DNA from: JAYEIH01 sp034659995
Lineage (GTDB): Archaea; Methanobacteriota_B; Thermococci; Methanofastidiosales; B48-G16
Assembly (NCBI GenBank): GCA_034659995.1
Contig: JAYEIH010000063.1
Location: 1 to 14,608 of the forward strand
Length of the DNA stretch: 14,608 nt
Reading direction: 5' to 3'
How positions within the stretch are numbered: the stretch's first letter is position 1; each line of letters opens with the position of its first letter. Shown here piece after piece: positions 7,280 through 14,500 of this stretch. The notes under the pieces are model-generated. The model did no database searches, was not told the origin of the DNA, and saw only the letters and a program-made list of their open reading frames with translations. The position numbers and the translations under genes are program-made.

Positions 7280-9921
7280 TCATCCATCTCCTTGAGATTT
7301 TTATATATTATCCAATCGATATCCACAGGATCGCCGTACTCGGTACGTGAAGGATCGACGCCGTCTGCCCCATATTTGAACTGCACAACTCTCTCCTGAT
7401 CCCTTACTATACCATTGTGCTCCACCGTAAGATCCTGGAGCGCGTTCATGAGCCTTCTCTGCATATATCCTGATTGGGCTGTTCTCACAGCTGTATCCAC
7501 AAGACCCTCTCTACCCCCCATTGCATGGAAAAAGAACTCCCTCGGATTCAGACCTTTTTTGTAAGAAGATGCAACAAAGCCCTCTGATCGTGCGCTCATC
7601 TCCCCCTTCCTGAAATGTGAGAGAGAACGTTCACTATACCCTCTTGACAGTCTCTCACCTCGGACCGACATCTGTCCAAGAGATGCAGCTATCTGCGTTA
7701 GATCGAGAACATTTCCCTTCGCACCCGTACGTGCCATGAGCACAGCATGCCTATTCATACCCAAATGTGTCTCTGCTATCTCTCCTGCCTTGTCCCTTGC
7801 CTTCGAAAGTATCTGCATTATTTTGCTCTCCAGGGTCTCTCTCGTCGTCCTTCCGGGTAGAGGCTCAAGCTCTCCATTCTGATAGACCTGAATAATCTCT
7901 TCAACCTTCTTCTCTCCATTTTTAAGCACTCTTTCTATCTTTTCTGAAGCCTCATCAGGAATGTCTGCATCATCTATTCCCGTGGTGAGTCCCTTCTTCA
8001 TAAGCGCCCAGAGAATGAGTTTCGTACCGGTATCTATAAATTTTTTTGCAACGTCCGAGCCATATATTTTCACAAGTTTACTTAAAAAGAGGCTCTTTGA
8101 TCTGGCCTTGAAGGTTTTTCCATCGATGACTCCGCTGACAAGTTCTCCATCCTGTATCACCACATAGGCATCATCCGGACATTTCTCCTTGAGACATACA
8201 TCGCAGTGCCTGCATGTCTTTGCCTTGTATTCAAGGTTCATGCCATCAGGGATAAGTAACGAAAATATCTGTTTGCCTGTGTAGCATTTTTTCCCATCTT
8301 TTTTTACGAATTTTTCAGGCAGTTCATCTATACCTGCAAAATACAGCATTTCTTCTGTCTCTTCCTTAGTAAAGAAGGTGTCTTTCTTTGTAAGAATATA
8401 CGCGCCTGAAATATAATCCTGCATTCCACCTATCACCGGCTCTCCAAATCGCGGAGAGATTATCTGTTTCTGGACGCTCATCAGGATTTTTGCCTCTACC
8501 TGCGCTTCCTCTGTTTGAGGAACATGCAGGTTCATCTCATCGCCATCAAAATCAGCACCATACGGCGGACAAACACAAATATTAAGTCTAAAAGTTTTAT
8601 ACGGCATTATTTTGACCTCATGTGCCATAATGGAAAGTCTATGAAGGGAAGGCTGTCTATTGAAGAGAACAATATCCCCATCCTCAAGATGTCTCTCCAC
8701 AATGCCCCCTACCACCAGTTCGTCGATAAGAACTTCCTTTGTTTCCTCTGTTACCTTCTTCCTCTTTCTATCCTTTCTTATGACATAGTTCGCACCGGGG
8801 TAATTCTCAGAACCATTTAAAATAAGTTTTTTAAGCTCTTCGACATTTTGTTCCGTCACCTTCTCGGGAATCGTCAGATCCTTGGCAACACGAACAGGAA
8901 CCCCCACTTCATTTATACTTATATACGGATCGGGAGATATTACTGTCCTGGAAGAAAAATCAACTCTTTTCCCCGAAAGATTATTTCTGAACCTTCCCTG
9001 TTTTCCCTTAAGCCTCTGTGTTAAGGTCTTCAATGTTCTACCTGATCTGTGTCTTGCGGGAGGAATTCCTGCCACCTGATTATTCATATAAGTTGTTGCG
9101 TGGTACTGCAAAAGCTCCCATAGGTCCTCCACAATTAAATGGGGTGCACCCGCATCTATATTCTCCCTCAGTCTTTGATTTATTCTGATTATATCAACAA
9201 GTTTATGAGTAAGATCATCCTCTGACCGTATTCCAGATTCCAGCGTGATTGATGGCCTCACTGTGACTGGTGCCACCGGCAGAACGGTTAAAATCGTCCA
9301 TTCAACTCTGGCAACCTCAGGATCCCAGCCCAACAGCCGCATATCTTCATCTGGAATTTTTTCAAGCCATTCCCTTATATCGCTTGGAGTAAGCTTGTTT
9401 TTCGCCTCTAAAAATGTCGTAGGCCTTTCCAACTTAATTTTATCCTGCAGCACTCCGCAGTGAGCACAATCGCTTTTTGTTTTTGATTTCTTCTTTCTAT
9501 GGGCATCTCTAATGATCCTTTTTATTATACTACTTTTGTCGCCGCCTACCCTTTCCGTTTCCTCCATTTTTTTTCTGAACTTTTCAATCTCACTTTCTTT
9601 CAGAATGATTCTTCCACACTTGTTGCAGGTGGTTTTTAAAAATTTGTATATATCCTTTGCGTATCCTATATGGAGTACCGGACGCGCAAGTTCGATATGA
9701 CCAAAATGCCCGGCGCACCGTCCAAACTTCTGACCACATGTCCTACACTTGAGTCCGGGATCGATAACGCCGAGTCTCGGATCCATCAGCCCCTTGTCTA
9801 TGGGGTATCCCTCGTCATCATACGTGTCCGCGGTCATTATTTTTGCAACACTCATTTTTCTGATGGTCTCGGGTGACATCAACCCAAATCTAATTCCTCC
9901 GATCTGTTTCTCCTCTAACAT
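7276..9921 (-). CDS. rpoA1: DNA-directed RNA polymerase subunit A' (Rpo1N)
   Basis: This catalytic large subunit has 881 residues. Two zinc sites are visible in the clamp: C59, C62, C69, H72 and C99, C102, C152, C155. The Mg-binding motif at 455-461 reads GADFDGD with D457, D459 and D461 intact, but Gly replaces the first Asn of the nearly universal NADFDGD. A four-cysteine cluster (C570, C573, C576, C581; CXXCXXCXXXXC) lies in the middle of the protein. The bridge-helix region GLNPREFFFHAMGGREGLVD starts near residue 788. The ATG at 9921 is four bases after the rpoB stop, with AAGGTG as the ribosome-binding site within the rpoB 3' end. The chain ends before the trigger loop, which is carried by A''. 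Confidence 0.97.
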   Translation of the reverse strand: MLEEKQIGGIRFGLMSPETIRKMSVAKIMTADTYDDEGYPIDKGLMDPRLGVIDPGLKCRTCGQKFGRCAGHFGHIELARPVLHIGYAKDIYKFLKTTCNKCGRIILKESEIEKFRKKMEETERVGGDKSSIIKRIIRDAHRKKKSKTKSDCAHCGVLQDKIKLERPTTFLEAKNKLTPSDIREWLEKIPDEDMRLLGWDPEVARVEWTILTVLPVAPVTVRPSITLESGIRSEDDLTHKLVDIIRINQRLRENIDAGAPHLIVEDLWELLQYHATTYMNNQVAGIPPARHRSGRTLKTLTQRLKGKQGRFRNNLSGKRVDFSSRTVISPDPYISINEVGVPVRVAKDLTIPEKVTEQNVEELKKLILNGSENYPGANYVIRKDRKRKKVTEETKEVLIDELVVGGIVERHLEDGDIVLFNRQPSLHRLSIMAHEVKIMPYKTFRLNICVCPPYGADFDGDEMNLHVPQTEEAQVEAKILMSVQKQIISPRFGEPVIGGMQDYISGAYILTKKDTFFTKEETEEMLYFAGIDELPEKFVKKDGKKCYTGKQIFSLLIPDGMNLEYKAKTCRHCDVCLKEKCPDDAYVVIQDGELVSGVIDGKTFKARSKSLFLSKLVKIYGSDVAKKFIDTGTKLILWALMKKGLTTGIDDADIPDEASEKIERVLKNGEKKVEEIIQVYQNGELEPLPGRTTRETLESKIMQILSKARDKAGEIAETHLGMNRHAVLMARTGAKGNVLDLTQIAASLGQMSVRGERLSRGYSERSLSHFRKGEMSARSEGFVASSYKKGLNPREFFFHAMGGREGLVDTAVRTAQSGYMQRRLMNALQDLTVEHNGIVRDQERVVQFKYGADGVDPSRTEYGDPVDIDWIIYKNLKEMDE

Positions 9922-9925
9922 ACTA

Positions 9926-12900
9926 TCACACCTTCGCCTTCAGCACAAAGCGAGGATCCAATCCCATCGCCTCCATCTCCTTGATCAACAGTACAAAGGC
10001 GTATGACAACTTTACGATATATATGGCATCCTCTTCCCCACATATGGGGCAGTATTTCTTATTTTTTATAGAATCATAGACAGCAAAGCTTCCGCATTTC
10101 TCACAGATCAGTACCTGGGTCTTGTCAGAGACGTCAAGAAGCCTCTCCTGAAGCAACATGGATGCCCCATGCCCTACAAGGCAGTCTCTTTCCATCTCAC
10201 CAAATCTAAGGCCTCCTTCTCGTGCCTTACCTTCCGTAGGCTGCCTCGTCAGCATCTGACGTGGACCACGGGACCGTGCATGAAGCTTATCCCCTACCAT
10301 ATGATGAAGCTTCTGATAATACGCAGGACTAATAAACACATCCGCTTCAATAATTTCTCCTGTACATCCGTTGTAAAGCCTTTCTTTACCTGTATCCTTA
10401 AATCCAAGCTTTTGGAGAGATTCTCTTAAATCTTTTTCTTTCTCACCGTCAAACGCCGTGGAATCCACGCTCCTGCCTTCAAGGGCACCCAGTTTTGACC
10501 CTATCATCTCGAGGATCTGTCCTATTGTTTTTCTTGATGGTATAGCATGAGGGTTGATTATAAGGTCCGGAGTGATACCCTGTTCCGTGAAGGGCATGTC
10601 CTCCTGTGGAAGTATGAATCCAAGAACGCCCTTTTGTCCATGTCGCGATGAAAACTTATCCCCCAGTTCGGGTATTCTTTCAGTTCTTACTCTGATTTTG
10701 GCAAGTTTATTCCCGTCTTGATTCTCTGAGAGCAGTACAAAATCCACGTTTCCCGATTCGTTTGGACGCAGATCCTCAGAACTTTCTATTCTTCCGCTCA
10801 TTTCTGTACCAAACTCATCCAGCTCCTTTAAAAATCGTGGAGGGCTCGTTCTTCCGACAATAACCTCTCCTCCTTTCACATCTGCCTCCAGTCTCACAAC
10901 CCCATCCTCATCCAAATGTGTGTAAGCCTCCTCCCCTCTGTACCCCTTGGTAGTCTTTTCTGGTATTTCGAAGGCATCCACCTGCCCTCCCGGGTACCGC
11001 CTCTCCTCGCAGGAGTACGTTCTAAAGAATGTCGATCTCGCAAGTCCTCGCTCAATGGAGGCTTTATTTATTATAAGAGCATCCTCAATATTATACCCTG
11101 TGTATGAAAGTACGGCAACTATAAAGTTTTCTCCTGTCGGTCTCTCGTCATAATCTATTGCATCTGAAATCTTTGTTTTAACAATAGGTTTTTGAGGGTA
11201 GTGCATTAAATGCCCCCGTGTATCGACTCTCCAGTTGTAGTTTGAAAATCCAAATCCCAGACTCTGTTTAAACATTCCTGCAGCCGTGGAGTTTCTTGGT
11301 GCTGCATTGTACTCCGGGAAGGGAACCATGCCAGCGCAAATTCCAAGGATTGTGGGGGGATAAACCTCCAGATGTGTATGTTCAGAGGTAAGTTCCTCCT
11401 CATTTATAGCTACATAAGCATTTTCCTCTTCCTCAGCATCCAGATGCTCAATGATGCCTCTATATATAAGATCACTCCACATCAGCTTATGATTTTTTAT
11501 CTTTTTTATGTGGTTCTCTGTAAGTTTTGGAGTGCCATCCTTCACCACAATCAACGGCCTTCTTGCTCTGGCACCATCACAGTTTATCTGGACCTCATTT
11601 GTAATCCGATAGTAGACCACATTTACATTGGTGGAGATCCTTCCCTTTCGTCGGTCCTTCCTGATTATTTCTGCAAGTTTTTTCCCGTCCTTTGATGTGC
11701 CAACAAGATTACCATTTAAATACACGTAAGCATTGACCTCCGGACCTTCGGCCTTCTCTATTTTCTGAATCTTAATAGTGTCGTACAGATAACTCTTTAC
11801 CTCTTCTTCATCCACAGCTATGGATACAGAAGCCATTAGCGCCATATTCTTCACAAGCCCACAGTTTGGACCGTCAGGCGTCTCGTTTGGACATATCCTC
11901 CCCCAGTGGGTGGCATGTAAATCTCGTGCCTCGAAATGAGATTGGCTCCTGCTGAGCGGCGAAACAACCCGCCTCAAATGAGAAAGACCCGACATGTAAT
12001 TAATAGCATCTTTCAGCTGGCTCACACCTGTTCTTCCTCCGGGCCATGAGCCCGTAGCCATCGCGTGTCTGATCCTCTCTGTTAAAACATCCTGCCTTAC
12101 GGATTTTCTCACAAAATCTTCTTCCTTTCCTTTGTCATACCGCCCACGTGAATGTGTTCTTTCGAGCTGATATTTTATATCCCTGTTTAACTGTATAAAT
12201 GAAAGTCTAAAAAGGTCCTTCAGAAGCTCCCCCGCAAGTTTCCATCTTTTATTGGCATAATGATCCTTATCATCAACACCTCTGAGCCCAAGTGCGAACT
12301 CTATCGCCCTTGATGCCATTATACCAAGATAGTATGCCTTCCTTATCCTGTCTTCGGGTTCCACACCTATATGAGGTAATAAGTATCTGTCCACGGTTGT
12401 TTGAGCCCTTTTTAATCTGTACTCCTTTATTTGTCCTATGGCAACTCTTTTTCCTATGACATCCAGTGCGTCTTCCTGAGTAACAATATCCATTCCTTCC
12501 TCTAAATTATCTAGGAGCTCCTTCTGTATTCGTTCATTACCGGAAACTGCATTTACAATGCTTAAATCCTTTTCCAGGCCAAGAGCCTTCATAAGCGTCA
12601 CGAAGGGTAATGCGCCGGGGATTCCAGGGAAAGAGATTCTAAGAAGGCCATCCTTCTTCCTTTCAACGGTCACCATAGAACGGAAGCCATGTCTTGTTGA
12701 AAAAACCTTGGCAATACAGCTCTTCTTCCGTGTATTTTCTTCTACCAAGATCCTGTTGGAAGCTAAATCTTCTATAGCAACAATAACCCTTTCGGACCCA
12801 TTAATTATAAAGTATCCACCGGAGTCTATCGGATCCTCCTTATAACGTATAAGCTCTTCCTTATCCATTTTGTCCAGAAGACATATTCTCGATTTGATCA

Positions 12901-13243
12901 TGATGGGAAGTTCCCCTATTCTCACCTCCACAGGTCCAGACTTCTCTTCATTGAGAACAGGATACATCTCTAAAAACAAAGGGGCCGCATATGACAGATC
13001 TCTTAGTCTTGCCTCTGAGGGGTACATTATCCGTCTGGATCCATCCGCTTCCTTTGTTTTTGGCTTATCCATCCTTATTTTTCCAAACTCCACATGGAAA
13101 TCCTCTATATCAGTCTCTATATCGCCTACCTCATCAACAATCTCCTGAAGCCCTCTGTTAATAAGATCATTATATGAATCTAAATTCTGCCTAACAAAGC
13201 CTTCTTCGTCGAAAAAAGAACTTATAACGGGCCATTTATTCAT
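9926..13243 (-). CDS. rpoB: DNA-directed RNA polymerase subunit B (Rpo2, unsplit)
   Basis: This is the second-largest polymerase subunit, in one piece (1105 residues). Landmarks are HWGRICPNETPDGPNCGLV (near residue 446), GYNIEDALIINKAS (near 714), GDKFSSRHGQKGVLG (near 860, with the two active-site lysines), ARSRGPRQMLTRQPTEGKAR, and a C-terminal zinc site C1047, C1050, C1065, C1068. An unsplit B is found in Thermococci, Thermoplasmata and crenarchaea, but not in most methanogens, Archaeoglobus or halophiles. The ATG at 13243 comes one base after the rpoH stop, with AGGTGG as ribosome-binding site in the last rpoH codons. No disruption or insertion is visible. Confidence 0.98.
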   Translation of the reverse strand: MNKWPVISSFFDEEGFVRQNLDSYNDLINRGLQEIVDEVGDIETDIEDFHVEFGKIRMDKPKTKEADGSRRIMYPSEARLRDLSYAAPLFLEMYPVLNEEKSGPVEVRIGELPIMIKSRICLLDKMDKEELIRYKEDPIDSGGYFIINGSERVIVAIEDLASNRILVEENTRKKSCIAKVFSTRHGFRSMVTVERKKDGLLRISFPGIPGALPFVTLMKALGLEKDLSIVNAVSGNERIQKELLDNLEEGMDIVTQEDALDVIGKRVAIGQIKEYRLKRAQTTVDRYLLPHIGVEPEDRIRKAYYLGIMASRAIEFALGLRGVDDKDHYANKRWKLAGELLKDLFRLSFIQLNRDIKYQLERTHSRGRYDKGKEEDFVRKSVRQDVLTERIRHAMATGSWPGGRTGVSQLKDAINYMSGLSHLRRVVSPLSRSQSHFEARDLHATHWGRICPNETPDGPNCGLVKNMALMASVSIAVDEEEVKSYLYDTIKIQKIEKAEGPEVNAYVYLNGNLVGTSKDGKKLAEIIRKDRRKGRISTNVNVVYYRITNEVQINCDGARARRPLIVVKDGTPKLTENHIKKIKNHKLMWSDLIYRGIIEHLDAEEEENAYVAINEEELTSEHTHLEVYPPTILGICAGMVPFPEYNAAPRNSTAAGMFKQSLGFGFSNYNWRVDTRGHLMHYPQKPIVKTKISDAIDYDERPTGENFIVAVLSYTGYNIEDALIINKASIERGLARSTFFRTYSCEERRYPGGQVDAFEIPEKTTKGYRGEEAYTHLDEDGVVRLEADVKGGEVIVGRTSPPRFLKELDEFGTEMSGRIESSEDLRPNESGNVDFVLLSENQDGNKLAKIRVRTERIPELGDKFSSRHGQKGVLGFILPQEDMPFTEQGITPDLIINPHAIPSRKTIGQILEMIGSKLGALEGRSVDSTAFDGEKEKDLRESLQKLGFKDTGKERLYNGCTGEIIEADVFISPAYYQKLHHMVGDKLHARSRGPRQMLTRQPTEGKAREGGLRFGEMERDCLVGHGASMLLQERLLDVSDKTQVLICEKCGSFAVYDSIKNKKYCPICGEEDAIYIVKLSYAFVLLIKEMEAMGLDPRFVLKAKV

Positions 13244-13244
13244 T

Positions 13245-13487
13245 TTACCACCTTTTAATTACCAATCTATAGTATTCAGACTCTTCATAGGAAGAGTTTT
13301 TCCTGATTATCTTCAAAACCTGCCCTACTTCAGCACCGATGGCCTTAACAATCGGATCGTCCATATCGATCAGCGGCAACTCCTTTTTTTTAATATCGTA
13401 TCTCTCTAAAACTTCATCTGCTTCCTTATCACTCAGTATAATATGCTCAGGCACCATCTCATGTTTCAAAATATCTGTTTTACTCAT
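13245..13487 (-). CDS. rpoH: DNA-directed RNA polymerase subunit H (Rpo5)
   Basis: This 80-residue protein is the archaeal counterpart of the C-terminal domain of eukaryotic RPB5 and forms part of the jaw near incoming DNA. The motif HEMVPEHIILSDKEADEVL followed by LPLIDMDDPIVKAIGA and YYRLVIKRW is characteristic. It is the first gene of the operon, directly before rpoB, as in most archaea. The ATG at 13487 has GGAG ten bases upstream. No TATA box is well placed for this start, so transcription may begin further upstream among the RNA genes. Confidence 0.95.
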   Translation of the reverse strand: MSKTDILKHEMVPEHIILSDKEADEVLERYDIKKKELPLIDMDDPIVKAIGAEVGQVLKIIRKNSSYEESEYYRLVIKRW

Positions 13488-13651
13488 ATCGATTTTCTCC
13501 TATATATTGAATTATGGGCTTGTGAAGCGGGCCCGACGGGAACGTGAGGTTTCGTAAGAAACCTACATCCTCGGGCGGGTACACGAAAATGAACCTGACG
13601 TGAGGGAGGTTCATCCCTAACGATGTTTCCGACAGGAAACTCGGAGGTGAG
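13488..13651 (-). other. Hairpin-rich non-coding spacer between tRNA-Lys and rpoH
   Basis: There is no credible gene in these 164 bases. The spacer holds three perfect inverted repeats: 13547-13553 with 13558-13564 (7 bp, 4-base loop), 13589-13596 with 13607-13614 (8 bp, 10-base loop), and 13625-13630 with 13635-13640 (6 bp, 4-base loop). ACGTGAGG occurs twice (13542-13549 and 13598-13605). The arms are enclosed by two copies of the palindrome CGGGCCCG (13528-13535 and 13652-13659), which could pair with each other and close a three-armed structure. It may be the 5' leader of the rpo operon, a processed spacer RNA, or a degenerate RNA gene. I cannot assign it to a known RNA family. Confidence 0.5.
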
Positions 13652-13665
13652 CGGGCCCGACGGGA
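13526..13665. repeat. 16-bp direct repeat duplicating the tRNA-Lys 3' end
   Basis: AGCGGGCCCGACGGGA occurs at 13526-13541 and at 13650-13665, a spacing of 124 bases. Fourteen of the 16 bases in the second copy are the 3' end of tRNA-Lys (acceptor strand, discriminator and part of the T arm). Such duplications arise when an element integrates into a tRNA gene, or when a tRNA copy decays. No integrase or other element gene lies between the copies, so the cause is open. Confidence 0.65.
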
Positions 13666-13726
13666 TTCGAACCCGCGACACCCGGCTTAAAAGGCCGGTG
13701 CTCTAGCCAGTCTGAGCTACGGGCCC
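13652..13726 (-). tRNA. tRNA-Lys (UUU)
   Basis: The minus strand folds as a complete 75-base cloverleaf. It has acceptor GGGCCCG paired with CGGGCCC, D stem GCTC/GAGC, anticodon stem CCGGC/GCCGG around the loop CTTTTAA (anticodon TTT), and a T arm GGGTTCGAATCCC. The discriminator is G, as usual for Lys, and CCA is not encoded. There is no intron. It lies seven bases after tRNA-Asp, so the two are very likely one transcript. Confidence 0.95.
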
Positions 13727-13733
13727 ACATCGA

Positions 13734-13808
13734 CGCCCGGGCCGGGATTCGAACCCGAGTCACGGGAGTGACAGTCCCGTATGATAGTCCGGACTACACC
13801 ACCCGGGC
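13734..13808 (-). tRNA. tRNA-Asp (GUC)
   Basis: The minus strand gives a 75-base cloverleaf with acceptor GCCCGGG paired with CCCGGGC. The anticodon stem CGGGA/TCCCG surrounds the loop CTGTCAC (anticodon GTC), and the T arm is CGGGTTCGAATCCCG. The discriminator G fits Asp, and CCA is not encoded. It stands between 5S rRNA and tRNA-Lys on the same strand. Confidence 0.95.
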
Positions 13809-13837
13809 AGTTCTAAAACTGGTGTATACCAAAACCT

Positions 13838-13849
13838 ACTTTTATGAAA
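13838..13849 (-). promoter_or_regulatory. Possible TATA box for the tRNA-Asp/tRNA-Lys transcript
   Basis: On the minus strand TTTTCATAAAAG lies about 30 bases before the tRNA-Asp 5' end, which would put a start near 13816. The match to the archaeal TATA consensus is only fair. The same bases could instead form a short hairpin (CTTTT/AAAAG) at the end of the 5S transcript. Co-transcription with 5S is equally possible. Confidence 0.35.
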
Positions 13850-13851
13850 AG

Positions 13852-13963
13852 CCGGCGGCGAATTGAAATTTCCGCCAGAAGGCAGTACAATCCAATACGC
13901 TGGAAGGCTTAACTTCCGTGTTCGGCATGGGGACGGGTGTATCCCTTCCGCTATGGCCGCCGT
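13852..13963 (-). rRNA. rrf: 5S ribosomal RNA
   Basis: The minus strand contains the 5S signature CCCGTCCCCATGCCGAACAC followed by GGAAGTTAAGCC, and later GTACTG. The ends pair as CGGCGGC with GCCGCCG (terminal helix I), which sets the boundaries to within a few bases. At about 112 bases it is slightly shorter than many archaeal 5S RNAs. It has its own TATA box and is preceded by a divergent protein gene instead of 23S rRNA, so it stands apart from the large rRNA genes, a situation known from Thermoplasma. Confidence 0.93.
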
Positions 13964-13986
13964 ACAGATGGATGTAAGGCAAGTAG

Positions 13987-13994
13987 TATTTAAA
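13987..13994 (-). promoter_or_regulatory. TATA box of the 5S rRNA gene
   Basis: The minus strand reads GAAAGC then TTTAAATA, a good archaeal BRE/TATA pair. Its centre is 26-27 bases upstream of the 5S 5' end at about 13963-13964, which is the expected spacing. It may also drive the tRNAs, and possibly the rpo operon, downstream. Confidence 0.65.
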
Positions 13995-14037
13995 GCTTTC
14001 GGTTATATTGCCCCTCCATGTGCATCCTAACCAAAAG

Positions 14038-14046
14038 GTTTAAATT
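14038..14046 (+). promoter_or_regulatory. TATA box of the ACT-domain gene
   Basis: CCAAAAGG (BRE-like) then TTTAAAT lies about 25 bases before a predicted start near 14068. This leaves a leader of roughly 25 bases containing GGTGA at 14083-14087, five bases before the ATG at 14093. The placement rules out the in-frame ATG at 14018, which lies upstream of the promoter. It is divergent from the 5S promoter, about 50 bases away. Confidence 0.6.
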
Positions 14047-14092
14047 CACGGGGATAATATCTTCTGTTCATCTTGCACAAACGGTGACCACC

Positions 14093-14500
14093 ATGAAGAA
14101 ATACAACATAGTGAAATTGGAAGGTGATACGATGGAGTTTCCGGAAGAAGCTTTTGATGCGCTGGAATTAAGAAAATATGGGTATGTTCTCATAGAAACA
14201 GATCCAGATGAAAAAGAGTCTTTAGTAACTCCTTTGGCAGTAAGAGGGAGCGAACTGGTAGAAATAAATATGGTACTAAAAAACATACCTGGCGCTATGG
14301 CCAAAGTTGATCTCCTCCTTGGAGAGAATCTTATAAACATACTCTACAATGAAGGAGAAATGATAGATGAGGAAAAATCTGCTGCTATCAGACTTGCGGA
14401 CATATCAAAAAGCAAACTGAACATGACCCAGATAGATAAACATCTGAAGGATCTGGATGTAGTGGAGGAGTTTGAAATACTGGAAGAGAATTTTGATTAA
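14093..14500 (+). CDS. Small ACT-domain protein, probable regulator
   Basis: The protein has 135 residues. Residues about 55-132 look like an ACT domain, a ligand-binding fold common in amino-acid-responsive proteins: LVEINMVLKNIPGAMAKVDL then LLGENLINIL, with the PGA turn at 66-68. Residues about 1-48 (KLEGDTMEFPEEAFDAL, then YGYVLIETDP) faintly recall an AbrB-type swapped-hairpin DNA-binding fold; this is weak. No catalytic domain is attached, so a regulatory role is inferred. The start at 14093 is chosen because of GGTGA five bases upstream and the TATA box at 14038-14046. It is the only plus-strand gene here and is transcribed away from the 5S/tRNA/rpo genes. Its ligand and targets are unknown. 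Confidence 0.8.
   Translation: MKKYNIVKLEGDTMEFPEEAFDALELRKYGYVLIETDPDEKESLVTPLAVRGSELVEINMVLKNIPGAMAKVDLLLGENLINILYNEGEMIDEEKSAAIRLADISKSKLNMTQIDKHLKDLDVVEEFEILEENFD

Noticed and set aside
13501..13508. TATATATT as the rpoH promoter
   Set aside because: It lies about 18 bases from the ATG, which would place the start inside or at the coding region and exclude the GGAG site. It could instead face the plus strand, but no plus-strand product is evident.
13527..13651. Spacer as a box C/D or H/ACA guide RNA
   Set aside because: No paired C (RUGAUGA) and D (CUGA) boxes at suitable spacing on either strand, and no convincing kink-turn with a placed ACA box.
13484..13681. Open frame of 65 codons on the minus strand over the tRNA-Lys 3' end and spacer
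   Set aside because: It reads through tRNA-Lys sequence and the hairpin spacer, has no ribosome-binding site, and its residues (SRVRIPSGP) are the usual product of translating a tRNA T arm.
14018..14092. Longer N-terminus (25 extra codons) for the ACT-domain protein
   Set aside because: The ATG at 14018 lies upstream of the TATA box, and the extra residues look like translated promoter sequence; ATG 14093 has a good ribosome-binding site.
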